DNA from: Flavobacterium aquaticum
GTDB lineage: Bacteria > Bacteroidota > Bacteroidia > Flavobacteriales > Flavobacteriaceae
Length of the DNA stretch: 64,000 nt
Reading direction: 5' to 3'
Assembly: GCF_003259835.1 (NCBI RefSeq)
Contig: NZ_QLMI01000002.1
Span: forward strand, 411,302 to 475,301
Position numbers and translations under genes: made by a program. This document shows positions 28,352 through 37,135 of this stretch, piece by piece; position 1 is the stretch's first letter, and each line of letters begins with the position of its first letter. The notes beneath the pieces were generated by a model. It was not told the origin of the DNA. It saw only the letters and a program-made list of their open reading frames with translations, and made no database searches.

Positions 28352-29677
28352 TTACAAAAGTTTATCTACTACTAATTGATAAATATCTTTTCCGAAAGTT
28401 AAAGCCATTAACGTCAATAAGATAATCATTCCAAAGGTTTGAACATAACCCGCAGCTTTGTCTGATAATTTCTTACCTGTTATCATTTCAACGATTGTAA
28501 ATAAAGCGTGCCCGCCATCTAATCCTGGGATTGGCAACAAGTTCATAAAGGCTAATCCGATTGAGAATAAAGCCGTGAAATTCCAAATGAATTCCCAATT
28601 CCAAGTATCAGGTAAACGACGTGCAATTCCGATTGGACTTTGAACGTGTTTGTAAGCTTCTGTTTTTGGACGTAAGATTAATTTAAACTGTTTTACATTA
28701 TAAACTAACAGCGACCACGACTCTTTTACTGCCGCAGGAACCGCTTGACCGAAAGACAATTTATTATTTACTTCGTAATCTAATTTATCTAATGCTTTGT
28801 TGATGAAACCCAATTTCCCTTCTTTGTCAACCTTTGCTTTCAATTCAACCATTTGAGTTCCTCTCAAAACTGACAAAGAAATGCTATCATTTTTATGTTT
28901 TGAAATTCGTTCTTTAAACTCATCATAATACCTAAAAGCGTTTCCATTTAAAGCTTTGATTTTATCTCCTTTTTTTAAACCTGCTATATCTGCTGCCGAT
29001 TTAGGAACAACCGAATCTACTACGGTATTTGAAAAACGCGGTCCAACAAATTCTTTTCCTTCTTTGCTTATAATTTCACCCTTCATTTCGTCGGTTAAAA
29101 TCACATCAACTATTGAACCATTTCGTTCTACCTGAACTTTATCACCCAACAAAACATCTAATGTCATTCGGTTAAAACTTGGTTGGTGTTTTCCGTCTAC
29201 TGAAAGAATTTTATCTCCATTTCTAAAACCAGCTTTTTGACCAACTTCGCCAAAAGCCAATCCGTTTTCTTGAATTTTTGCTGTAGAAATGAATTTTTGC
29301 CCAACAGTTGCATACATAATTGTAAAAATCAACCAAGCCAAAATTACATTCACAATGATTCCACCTAACATAATAATCAAACGCTGCCAAGCTGGTTTAG
29401 AACGAAATTCCCAAGGTTGTGGTTCTTCATTCATTTGCTCAGTATCCATACTTTCATCAATCATTCCTGAAAGTTTTACATAACCGCCTAATGGTAACCA
29501 TCCGATTCCCCATTCTGTTTCACCTATTTTCTTTTTCACTAAAGAAAAACCAGCATCCATAAACAAGTAAAATTTCTCTACTCGTACTTTGAACATTTTA
29601 GCCGTTATGTAGTGACCAAATTCGTGAAGGATTACTAAAACGGATAATATGAATAATATTTGTGCTACTTGAATCAT
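28352..29677 (-). CDS. rseP: RseP/site-2 intramembrane metalloprotease
   Basis: This 441-aa protein is the M50 family site-2 protease that cleaves membrane-bound regulators such as anti-sigma factors. The N-terminal helix has the zinc motif HEFGH (18-22). Two PDZ-like regions follow (NGLAFGEVGQKAGFRNGDKILSVDG; SAADIAGLKKGDKIKALNG). The third zinc ligand is in LLPIPGLDGGHALF near the C-terminus. The family is full length for Bacteroidota. A -7 box lies 23 bases upstream (29700-29707), overlapping the terminator of the next gene. Confidence 0.92.
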   Translation of the reverse strand: MIQVAQILFILSVLVILHEFGHYITAKMFKVRVEKFYLFMDAGFSLVKKKIGETEWGIGWLPLGGYVKLSGMIDESMDTEQMNEEPQPWEFRSKPAWQRLIIMLGGIIVNVILAWLIFTIMYATVGQKFISTAKIQENGLAFGEVGQKAGFRNGDKILSVDGKHQPSFNRMTLDVLLGDKVQVERNGSIVDVILTDEMKGEIISKEGKEFVGPRFSNTVVDSVVPKSAADIAGLKKGDKIKALNGNAFRYYDEFKERISKHKNDSISLSVLRGTQMVELKAKVDKEGKLGFINKALDKLDYEVNNKLSFGQAVPAAVKESWSLLVYNVKQFKLILRPKTEAYKHVQSPIGIARRLPDTWNWEFIWNFTALFSIGLAFMNLLPIPGLDGGHALFTIVEMITGKKLSDKAAGYVQTFGMIILLTLMALTFGKDIYQLVVDKLL

Positions 29678-29699
29678 TTTTACGCATTTATTTAAACGA

Positions 29700-29707
29700 C
29701 AAAAGTA
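29700..29707 (-). promoter_or_regulatory. -7 box for rseP
   Basis: TACTTTTG on the minus strand fits TAnnTTTG. It overlaps the outer arm of the terminator of the M1 peptidase gene (29701-29726). Confidence 0.45.
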
Positions 29708-29726
29708 AGGTTTTCACCTTACTTTT
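29701..29726 (-). terminator. Terminator after the M1 aminopeptidase gene
   Basis: AAAAGTAAGGT and ACCTTACTTTT form an 11-bp stem around TTTC, with a T run on the minus strand, 21 bases past the stop codon. Confidence 0.75.
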
Positions 29727-29747
29727 CATCATTATTTTATTTGTGAC

Positions 29748-31676
29748 CTATTTTTTTATAAAATTTTTATGAATTGCACCTTCTGAAGTAGTGATTTTCA
29801 TCACATGCATTCCCGAACTTAAATTGTCAATTCTGAAATCTGCTGTTTGATGTGTTGCTAATAATTGTCCTAAAGTATTATAAATTTCAACTTTTTCTAA
29901 TTCTGTAGTTGTTGGCATCATAATATGTAATTCATCATTTGCAGGATTTGGGTAAACTGAAATTGCTTCTTCTAACTCAAAATTATTATTTGACAATGTT
30001 GTTGTATTACTACTTGAAATAATATGTTTGTTAGGATCAAAAACAACTCCTGTTACTAAAAACGGAACAGCCACCACAAATTGCTGCCCGTTTGACGTAT
30101 TGTTTACCACCACATCGTGTGTAACACCTCCTGCCCCAGTTAATCTAATTTCTAAAGGCATTTCAAAAAAAGAAACACTAGCATGTGATTGAGTTTGATT
30201 TACCGTAATTCTTGCTTGTCCTGAACCTAATGTTTGCACATTTATTGTATAGGTTGGATAACCTTGCATGTAAACCCAATCATTAAAAAATTCATCCAAG
30301 CTACTTCCGTGAACTGCTTCTAAATGTCCTTTTAAATCATTTGTTTGCGCATAGGCATAAGCTAAATTGGTATCATTTAAATAATTTTTTAACGCTTGGA
30401 AAAAATTAGCATCGCCCATAACCCAACGTAACATATGAGTCACCATTGAACCTTTATTATACGATAAACGGCTACTAAAAATTCTATTTACATTTAAAGC
30501 CTCGGCATCTGTTAGATATAAAGCACCTCCTGCTTGTGATGTAATATTTGATATTTTTCCGTTTTTCCAAGACACAAAAGAGGCATCACCATCCAATTCT
30601 TCTACCATAATTCCTGCTGTGTATTCTGTTAAACCTTCATTTAACCAAATATCCTTCCAAGAACCGCATGTAACTTTATTTCCAAACCATTGATGTCCTA
30701 ATTCATGAGCAATTAAACTTCTGCCCCAACTGTTCATTGACGACATCGTTGCATGCTCCATTCCGCCTCCCCATCCAAACTGTACATGACCATATTGTTC
30801 ATTTCTGTAAGGATAAGGTCCAAATTTTTCTTCAAAAACATTCATAATTGGAACAGTCACATCAATCGCATTTCTATTTGTTACTGTATTACTTTCAGGA
30901 TAGAGATAGTTATTTATTGGAAAAAACGGACTCTCAACTGTCCCTAAACCTGCCTGAATATTATAAGTTGTATAATTTGTAACATTTAACGAAATTAAAT
31001 ACGCTGGGATTGGATAATTATGTCTAAAATGACGCGTTGTATTTCCTCCTGAAGTTATAGAACTCTGCAACAATCCGTTTGAAACCCCAATGTAAGTATC
31101 TGGGCAAGTAATATAAATGTCGAAACTATCTATTTTATCTGTTAAATCCTGTTTACAAGGCCACCAATCTCTTGCTCCGAATGGCTCTGAAAGTGTAAAA
31201 ATAACAGGCGTTCCACTATGTGTACTTCGAGTAAAACCTCCTTCTGCTTGAGGTGGTGAACCCGCATAGGTAATTTCAACTGTTGTACTATTTCCGGTTG
31301 TTAATGTAGATGGTAAATTAATATTTAATTCATAATTACTTTGGTTGAAAGTAAGATTTGAACTATTCATTGTTACCGAACTTACAACTAAAGCAGTTGC
31401 CATATCAAAAGTTACAACATCCATATTAGACAAAGCGGTAAATGTAGTTTTAACAATACCACTAATGTAAGGTGTTGTATTGTTTGGGTTTACTGTAAAA
31501 CGTAATTCGTGATACGTTACATCATAATTTTGAGTATTGGGATTTACTCTGAGATTTTGCAACGAAGAGGCGGATTTCATTTCCGCTTCTATCATTCTAT
31601 CAAATTCAGCATTATCAGTTTGGGCAAAGCCAATTAAACCAAATAAGATTAAGAAACTTAAGGTAATTTTTTTCAT
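29748..31676 (-). CDS. M1 family zinc aminopeptidase with T9SS sorting tail
   Basis: I use the ATG at 31676, which gives a standard signal peptide (MKKITLSFLILFGLIGFAQ), not the upstream in-frame codon at 31706. The length is 642 aa. Motifs are LIAHELGHQWFGNK (HExxH) and WLNEGLTEYTA, which give the three zinc ligands, plus the substrate-site loop GGGMEHATM. The protein ends in a T9SS type A tail (SVYPNPANDELHIMMP, LGQLLATHQ, LSSGMHVMKITTSEG), so it is exported to the surface or medium, where it should remove N-terminal residues from peptides (established for the family). Confidence 0.93.
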   Translation of the reverse strand: MKKITLSFLILFGLIGFAQTDNAEFDRMIEAEMKSASSLQNLRVNPNTQNYDVTYHELRFTVNPNNTTPYISGIVKTTFTALSNMDVVTFDMATALVVSSVTMNSSNLTFNQSNYELNINLPSTLTTGNSTTVEITYAGSPPQAEGGFTRSTHSGTPVIFTLSEPFGARDWWPCKQDLTDKIDSFDIYITCPDTYIGVSNGLLQSSITSGGNTTRHFRHNYPIPAYLISLNVTNYTTYNIQAGLGTVESPFFPINNYLYPESNTVTNRNAIDVTVPIMNVFEEKFGPYPYRNEQYGHVQFGWGGGMEHATMSSMNSWGRSLIAHELGHQWFGNKVTCGSWKDIWLNEGLTEYTAGIMVEELDGDASFVSWKNGKISNITSQAGGALYLTDAEALNVNRIFSSRLSYNKGSMVTHMLRWVMGDANFFQALKNYLNDTNLAYAYAQTNDLKGHLEAVHGSSLDEFFNDWVYMQGYPTYTINVQTLGSGQARITVNQTQSHASVSFFEMPLEIRLTGAGGVTHDVVVNNTSNGQQFVVAVPFLVTGVVFDPNKHIISSSNTTTLSNNNFELEEAISVYPNPANDELHIMMPTTTELEKVEIYNTLGQLLATHQTADFRIDNLSSGMHVMKITTSEGAIHKNFIKK

Positions 31677-31890
31677 TTTGTGTAGGTTATAAGATTTTGG
31701 GGGCAACTTTTAAGTAATTTAACTTTATTAAAACCTAATAGAATTAAGCTTAAAATTATCAATTTACATAAAAATCAAGCGAATATACAATAATATCTTT
31801 ATTTTAATAAAGCTTTTCATAAGAATTTCATCAATTTACAAAAACGCATAAGTGAAATTGTTTTTTATGTATTATCTGAATCCAATTTCT

Positions 31891-31898
31891 TAAATTTG
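31891..31898 (+). promoter_or_regulatory. -7 box for serS
   Basis: TAAATTTG fits TAnnTTTG, 22 bases before the ATG. No TTG at the usual distance. The 214-base gap to the M1 gene otherwise holds AT-rich DNA with nothing recognisable. Confidence 0.5.
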
Positions 31899-31920
31899 CA
31901 TCCTTAAAATCCTATATATT

Positions 31921-33192
31921 ATGTTACAGATAGCGTACATTAGAGAAAACAAAGATGAAGTAGTAAAACGATTAGCTAAGAAAAACTTAGATGCTAAAAA
32001 TGCGATTGAAGAAGTTATCGCATTAGACGAAAAAAGAAGAGCAACTCAAGTGGAATTAGATACTATTAAATCCGAGTCGAATAAGCTATCCAAAGATATT
32101 GGTGATTTAATGAAAAGTGGCGAAAAAGCAAAAGCTGAAATCTTAAAAGAAAAATCAGTTCAACTTCGTGAAAAAGACAAAGAATTAACCGAAGTTTTAA
32201 ATGCTTTTGCATCAAAATTACAAGAGGAATTATACAAATTACCTAATTTACCAGCCGACATCGTTCCAGAAGGAAAAACTCCTGAAGAAAATCTAAACGT
32301 TTTTCAAGAAGGCGATATTCCAAAATTACACGAAGGCGCTTTACCTCACTGGGAATTAGCAAAAAAATACGATTTAATTGATTTCGAACTAGGCGTTAAA
32401 ATCACTGGAGCAGGTTTCCCTGTTTACAAAGGAAAAGGTGCTAAATTACAACGTGCTTTAATCACTTATTTCTTAGACAAAAATACGGATGCAGGTTATC
32501 AAGAATACCAAGTTCCACATTTAGTAAACGAAGCTTCTGGTTTTGGAACAGGACAATTACCTGATAAAGAAGGTCAAATGTACCACGTAGGTGTTGATGA
32601 TTTGTATTTAATTCCAACAGCTGAAGTTCCAGTGACCAATATCTTTAGAGATGTTTTATTAAACGAAAATGATTTACCAGTTCTTTGCACAGGATATACG
32701 CCTTGTTTTCGTCGTGAGGCAGGTTCATATGGCGCTCACGTTCGTGGTTTAAATCGTTTACACCAATTTGACAAAGTAGAAATCGTTCGCATTGAACATC
32801 CTGACAAATCTTACGAAGCGTTAGATGGCATGGTAGAACACGTAAAAGGAATTTTACAAGAATTAAAATTACCTTACAGAATCTTAAGATTATGTGGTGG
32901 TGATATGAGTTTTGCTTCTGCTTTAACGTATGATTTCGAAGTATATTCAACTGCTCAAGAGCGTTGGTTAGAAATTAGTTCTGTTTCTAATTTTGAAACC
33001 TTCCAAGCGAATCGTTTAAAATTACGTTTCAAAGACAAAGAAGGTAAAAACCAATTGGCACACACGCTGAACGGAAGTTCATTAGCGTTACCAAGAGTAT
33101 TAGCTGGAATTTTAGAGAACTACCAAACACCAGAAGGCATCGTAGTTCCTGAAGTTTTAAGAAAATATACTGGATTTGATATCATTAACTAA
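31921..33192 (+). CDS. serS: Seryl-tRNA synthetase
   Basis: SerS (423 aa, usual length) charges tRNA-Ser and, in Sec systems, tRNA-Sec. The N-terminal coiled-coil arm that contacts the tRNA long variable arm spans about residues 25-110. The class II core has motif 2 CFRREAGSYG and motif 3 LAHTLNGSSLALPRVLAGILENYQ, ending in VLRKYTGFDII. The gene stands alone, with an inverted repeat behind it at 33208. Confidence 0.97.
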   Translation: MLQIAYIRENKDEVVKRLAKKNLDAKNAIEEVIALDEKRRATQVELDTIKSESNKLSKDIGDLMKSGEKAKAEILKEKSVQLREKDKELTEVLNAFASKLQEELYKLPNLPADIVPEGKTPEENLNVFQEGDIPKLHEGALPHWELAKKYDLIDFELGVKITGAGFPVYKGKGAKLQRALITYFLDKNTDAGYQEYQVPHLVNEASGFGTGQLPDKEGQMYHVGVDDLYLIPTAEVPVTNIFRDVLLNENDLPVLCTGYTPCFRREAGSYGAHVRGLNRLHQFDKVEIVRIEHPDKSYEALDGMVEHVKGILQELKLPYRILRLCGGDMSFASALTYDFEVYSTAQERWLEISSVSNFETFQANRLKLRFKDKEGKNQLAHTLNGSSLALPRVLAGILENYQTPEGIVVPEVLRKYTGFDIIN

Positions 33193-33207
33193 ACGTTAAT
33201 CTTTATA

Positions 33208-33257
33208 AAATAATGTACTAATTTGACGCTAAAAAGTGTTACTTTAGTACATTATTT
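33208..33257 (+). terminator. Long-looped inverted repeat after serS, probable terminator
   Basis: AAATAATGTACTAA (33208-33221) and TTAGTACATTATTT (33244-33257) are perfect 14-bp inverted arms with a 22-base loop, followed by GTTTTATTT. It ends 9 bases before the next ATG, so an operator role cannot be excluded. Confidence 0.55.
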
Positions 33258-33266
33258 GTTTTATTT

Positions 33267-35048
33267 ATGTTGCAAAAAATAGCTTTTTTCATCTTGTTTT
33301 TGTCCTCGTTTTGGGTTTCGGCGCAGAATGAGGAATTGGCTATGGACTATTTTGAAAAAGGCGAATTTCAAAAAGCACTCACTTTATTTGAGGAAATTTC
33401 GACCAAACAACCTTCGAATTATTTCTTTTTTCAAAGAGTAATTGATTGCTACCAACAATTACAACAATACGATAAAGCAGAAAACGCCATTACCAAACGA
33501 AAAGACAAATACAATCAACCTTTATTGTATATTGAATTAGGTTACAATTATCAACTTCAAAAAGACACCGAAAAAGCGGATAAAAATTACGAATTAGCCA
33601 TTCAAGAAGTTGAAAAAGAGCCAAATTATGCCTACCAAGTAGCTAATTCCTTTGAGAAAAAAGTATTATTGACTTGGGCATTAAAAACCTATGAAACCGC
33701 GCAAAAGAAAAACCCAAATCTAAATTTCGATTACCAAACCGCCATGATTCAAGGACAATTAGGTAATTTGGAAGTTATGCTGAATAAACTATTAGATTAC
33801 GGTTTCAATACACCTGACGGAACTCCGATGGTTCAAAATCAGTTGACCCGATACTTAATGGACGATTCCGATGGTTCTTTTGCATCTACTATTCGAAAAA
33901 ACTTATTGCTTAGAACCCAAAAATCGCAAGATGTGTATTGGAACCAATTTTTGAGTTGGTTTTTTGTGCAGCAAAAAGAATACGGAAAAGCCTTTATTCA
34001 AGAGAAAGCGGTTTACAAGAGAAATCCTGAAACCATTTATAATATAATAATTCTAGGAAAATTAGCTGTCGAAGAAAATCAGCACGAAGATGCTAAAACT
34101 ATTTTTCAATTTATCTTAGATAATTCAACCGATCCGCAACTTCATCTTGAAGCTTATGATTTTCTTTTATCTTCTCGAATAGAAAATGCTCTTCCTAATG
34201 AATATCAAGAAATATATAGTAATTTGAACAACGTTTTGGGAAAGTATCATCAAAATCCTTATCTAACAAAAATTGTTTTACTAACAGCTAGATTTGAAGC
34301 ATTTTATTTAAATAATTCGGAGGCTGCAAAAAAAAGGCTTAATGACTATTTAAACAACACTTTAAACATAAGAGAACAATCAAAAGTAAAAATGGAATTG
34401 GCGGATATTATGGTGTATGACGAAAAATTCAATCAAGCTATTTTGTATTACGCACAAGTAGAAGACAATTTGAAAAATGATGTTTTGGCTCACGAAGCTA
34501 GTTTAAAATTAGCAAAAGCTAACTTCTATAAAAAGGATTTCGATTGGACTTTGCAACAAGTAAAAGTTTTGAAACAATCGCCAAGTTTGTTAATTGCAAA
34601 TGATGCAATTGAAATGTTTTTGCTGATTCAAGATAATTCTGCCGAAGATAGCTTACGAATTGCACTTCAAGCCTATTCAATAGCGGATTTGAAATTGTAT
34701 CAGAATAAAAAAGAAGAAGCACTTCAACTCTTTTTAGCCATTTTACAAAAACACAAAGGCGAAAGCATCGAAGAAGGAACCTTGTTCAAGGTCGGAAAAA
34801 TTTACGAAGAAAAAGGAGATTTCAATAAAGCTTTGACATATTATCAGAACATATTGGACAATCACAAAGACGGAATTTATAGAGATGAAGCTTTATTCTT
34901 TTCGGCAGAGATTTATAGAAAACATCTTTTAGACAACGAAAAAGCAAAAGCATTATACGAAAAAATAGTTTTAGAACATCCCGATAGTTTGTATTATACC
35001 GAAAGCAGAAAGCAATACAGAACGTTGCGAGGTGATTCGACAATTTGA
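33267..35048 (+). CDS. Secreted or periplasmic tetratricopeptide-repeat protein
   Basis: This 593-aa protein has a signal peptide (MLQKIAFFILFLSSFWVSAQ). It is built almost wholly of TPR-like helical pairs, for example MDYFEKGEFQKALTLFEEIS near the start, and GDFNKALTYYQNILDNHKDGIY and KAKALYEKIVLEHPDSLYY near the end. TPRs serve protein contacts; the partner is unknown. No catalytic domain is visible. It probably starts a new unit after the serS hairpin and is followed by a repeat-rich gap. Confidence 0.85.
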   Translation: MLQKIAFFILFLSSFWVSAQNEELAMDYFEKGEFQKALTLFEEISTKQPSNYFFFQRVIDCYQQLQQYDKAENAITKRKDKYNQPLLYIELGYNYQLQKDTEKADKNYELAIQEVEKEPNYAYQVANSFEKKVLLTWALKTYETAQKKNPNLNFDYQTAMIQGQLGNLEVMLNKLLDYGFNTPDGTPMVQNQLTRYLMDDSDGSFASTIRKNLLLRTQKSQDVYWNQFLSWFFVQQKEYGKAFIQEKAVYKRNPETIYNIIILGKLAVEENQHEDAKTIFQFILDNSTDPQLHLEAYDFLLSSRIENALPNEYQEIYSNLNNVLGKYHQNPYLTKIVLLTARFEAFYLNNSEAAKKRLNDYLNNTLNIREQSKVKMELADIMVYDEKFNQAILYYAQVEDNLKNDVLAHEASLKLAKANFYKKDFDWTLQQVKVLKQSPSLLIANDAIEMFLLIQDNSAEDSLRIALQAYSIADLKLYQNKKEEALQLFLAILQKHKGESIEEGTLFKVGKIYEEKGDFNKALTYYQNILDNHKDGIYRDEALFFSAEIYRKHLLDNEKAKALYEKIVLEHPDSLYYTESRKQYRTLRGDSTI

Positions 35049-35050
35049 TT

Positions 35051-35194
35051 TTACACAGAGATTCACAGAGATCCTTTTCCTAACTTTGTATTGAGGTGAG
35101 ATACACAGAGACATTTAGTTTTATTATATTAAAGTAGGGTTTTGAATTTATTCTTTGCGACCTTTGCGAAAAACTTAGCGTTCTTTGCGTTAAA
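35051..35194. repeat. Flavobacterial CACAGAGA / CTTTGCG degenerate repeats
   Basis: CACAGAGA occurs at 35054, 35064 and 35104. CTTTGCG occurs at 35153, 35162 and 35183, with an ACTTAGCG variant at 35173. The same CTTTGCG family occurs inverted at 53835-53878, and CACCGAG-type relatives of the first unit occur near 62100 and 63820. This is typical low-complexity dispersed filler of flavobacterial genomes. The region 35049-35219 contains no gene. Confidence 0.7.
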
Positions 35195-35219
35195 ATATTG
35201 AACTTGAAATTTATTAAAA

Positions 35220-35546
35220 ATGATTATATACAACGTAACCATAAACGTAGACGAAAGCATTCATTACGCTTGGTTAAAATGGATGCAAAACAAACATATT
35301 AACGATGTTTTAGCAACCGGTTTATTTACCAATGCTAAAATGGTAAAGGTTTTAGTGGAAGAAGAAATGGGAGGCACCACCTATGCCGTTCAATATTTTA
35401 CCGATTCTAGAGCGAAATTAGAAGACTATTACAAAAATCACGCACCAAGATTACGCCAAGAAGGCTTACAACTTTTTGCGGACAAAATGTTAGCTTTTAG
35501 AACGGAGTTAGAAGTGATGGAAGAATTCTACGGAGAAACGAATTGA
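35220..35546 (+). CDS. DUF4286 family protein
   Basis: This 108-aa soluble protein matches DUF4286: it begins MIIYNVTINVDESIHYAWLKWM and includes TYAVQYFTDSRAKLEDYYKNHAPRLR. It has a small alpha/beta dimeric ferredoxin-like pattern similar to antibiotic-biosynthesis monooxygenase-fold proteins (inference). It normally lies next to rsmA in Bacteroidota; here an extra gene of 248 codons is inserted between. Confidence 0.8.
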   Translation: MIIYNVTINVDESIHYAWLKWMQNKHINDVLATGLFTNAKMVKVLVEEEMGGTTYAVQYFTDSRAKLEDYYKNHAPRLRQEGLQLFADKMLAFRTELEVMEEFYGETN

Positions 35547-35547
35547 A

Positions 35548-36291
35548 GTGGACAAAAAAGCAAAAAATATATTATTTAAAACCTACTGGTCATCAGCTGG
35601 ATGGATAAGTGACAAAAATCGTAAAATCGACCCAGAAGAATTTGAGTACGCAAAAGAAAAAGGATTAATGTTTGATCCTGTTACATTATCAAAATCAGAA
35701 TTAATTTCTAAACTTGAAAATGTAATTCAAGCTATCCCAAAGAAAAAGATTACCGATGCTTTTCTATGTAGCTTAACGAATAAACGTCTAGATTGGCGAT
35801 CTGGTCTTGCAAGCTATGAAAATGCAAAACGACTTATAAATAACAAAACCATTGATGATTATTTCTATGGTCATGGTAAAAATGTAGATTTAAATATTTT
35901 AAATTTTGAAAGAATAAAATGGGGAGGTGTAAGGCATTTTCAAGGACTTTACAATTGGCTTGATTTGAGTCAACTTGAAAAAGAAATCATTCCAAAACCC
36001 TCAAAAGAAGATATTGAAGTTTTTAAAAATTTAGTGAAAGCTATTGATAATTCTGAGTTTAGTGAAACACCTAGTAAATTACGTGATCGATTATCTGAAA
36101 CTTTCAAAGGATCAAAAAATGAGAGACATAATCTGATTGAGATTTTAAGTTGTTCAGATATTTTAAAACCTTTACGCTTTGATAGAAAAGAACCAGGAAA
36201 ACATGACTGGACTTTTGCATTAAATTGGCGCGGTGAAGACAAATATGATAGAAAAAAAGTAAATGAAATATTTGAATTTTATGATGTTTAG
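35548..36291 (+). CDS. Unrecognised cytosolic protein inserted between DUF4286 and rsmA
   Basis: This 247-aa protein has no signal peptide or membrane helix. It starts with GTG, one base after the DUF4286 stop. It is rich in charged and aromatic residues, with conspicuous segments FKTYWSSAGWIS (near 11-22), LCSLTNKRLDWRSGLASYENA and IKWGGVRHFQGLYNWLD, and a C-terminal helix (KKVNEIFEFYDV). I do not recognise a family and assign no function. DUF4286 and rsmA are adjacent in relatives, so this looks like an accessory insert. Confidence 0.65.
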   Translation: MDKKAKNILFKTYWSSAGWISDKNRKIDPEEFEYAKEKGLMFDPVTLSKSELISKLENVIQAIPKKKITDAFLCSLTNKRLDWRSGLASYENAKRLINNKTIDDYFYGHGKNVDLNILNFERIKWGGVRHFQGLYNWLDLSQLEKEIIPKPSKEDIEVFKNLVKAIDNSEFSETPSKLRDRLSETFKGSKNERHNLIEILSCSDILKPLRFDRKEPGKHDWTFALNWRGEDKYDRKKVNEIFEFYDV

Positions 36292-36355
36292 ATAATAAAT
36301 ATCTTAAATTCAATTAAAAGATTCCCGATTGCTCGGGAGTAAAAAAGGAAGATAC

Positions 36356-37135
36356 ATGGAAAAAGTAACCGCAAAAAAGCACTTAGGACAACATTTCCTA
36401 AAAGACGAAAGCATCGCAAAGGATATTGCCGACTCACTTTCGCTAGAAGGCTATTCTAAAATTTTGGAAATTGGTCCAGGAATGGGTGTTTTAACCAAAT
36501 ATTTATTAGACAAACCAACCGAAACCTTTGTAATTGAAATCGATAAAGAATCGGTGGAATATTTGGGCGTTCATTATCCAAAATTGGAAAATCACATTAT
36601 TTCGAAAGATTTTTTAAAATACAATTTAAACGAAGTTTTCAATGGCGAACCTTTTGCCATCATTGGAAATTTTCCGTACAATATTTCGACACAAATTGTA
36701 TTCAAAACCTTAGAAATGCGCGATCAAATTCCGGAATTTGCAGGAATGTTTCAAAAAGAAGTGGCGGAAAGAATTTGCGAGAAAAAAGGAAGTAAAACCT
36801 ACGGAATTTTATCGGTTTTAACCCAAGCTTTTTATGAAGCAGAATATTTATTTACAGTTCCGCCAAGTGTTTTTAATCCGCCACCAAAAGTAGATTCAGG
36901 TGTGCTGCGATTAAGAAGAAAAGCAGATTATTCATTACCATGTGATGAAAAATTATTCTTCCGAGTAGTAAAAACTGCTTTTCAACAAAGAAGAAAAACC
37001 TTGCGAAACAGCTTAAAATCGTTCAATTTTTCTGATAATTTAAAATTAGACACTATCTTTGACCTCCGTCCGGAACAATTGACGGTGGAACAATTTATAG
37101 ATATTACCCAAAAAATAGCAGCCGATGGAGTTTAA
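36356..37135 (+). CDS. rsmA: 16S rRNA (adenine1518/1519-N6) dimethyltransferase
   Basis: RsmA/KsgA (259 aa from the ATG at 36356) dimethylates two adjacent adenines in the 3' end of 16S rRNA using SAM, in ribosome assembly. The signatures are the start [16 protein letters not shown], the SAM site [12 protein letters not shown], the NFPYNIST motif, and [16 protein letters not shown]. The upstream in-frame codon at 36329 was rejected because the conserved N-terminus starts at [11 protein letters not shown] hairpin (TCCCGA/TCGGGA, 36323-36338) lies just before it, without a T run. It overlaps mgtE by 11 bases. Confidence 0.96.
   Translation: MEKVTAKKHLGQHFLKDESIAKDIADSLSLEGYSKILEIGPGMGVLTKYLLDKPTETFVIEIDKESVEYLGVHYPKLENHIISKDFLKYNLNEVFNGEPFAIIGNFPYNISTQIVFKTLEMRDQIPEFAGMFQKEVAERICEKKGSKTYGILSVLTQAFYEAEYLFTVPPSVFNPPPKVDSGVLRLRRKADYSLPCDEKLFFRVVKTAFQQRRKTLRNSLKSFNFSDNLKLDTIFDLRPEQLTVEQFIDITQKIAADGV

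Noticed and set aside
36323..36338. GC hairpin before rsmA as terminator
   Set aside because: No T run follows on the plus strand, and the next gene starts 18 bases later; kept only as a note in the rsmA entry.
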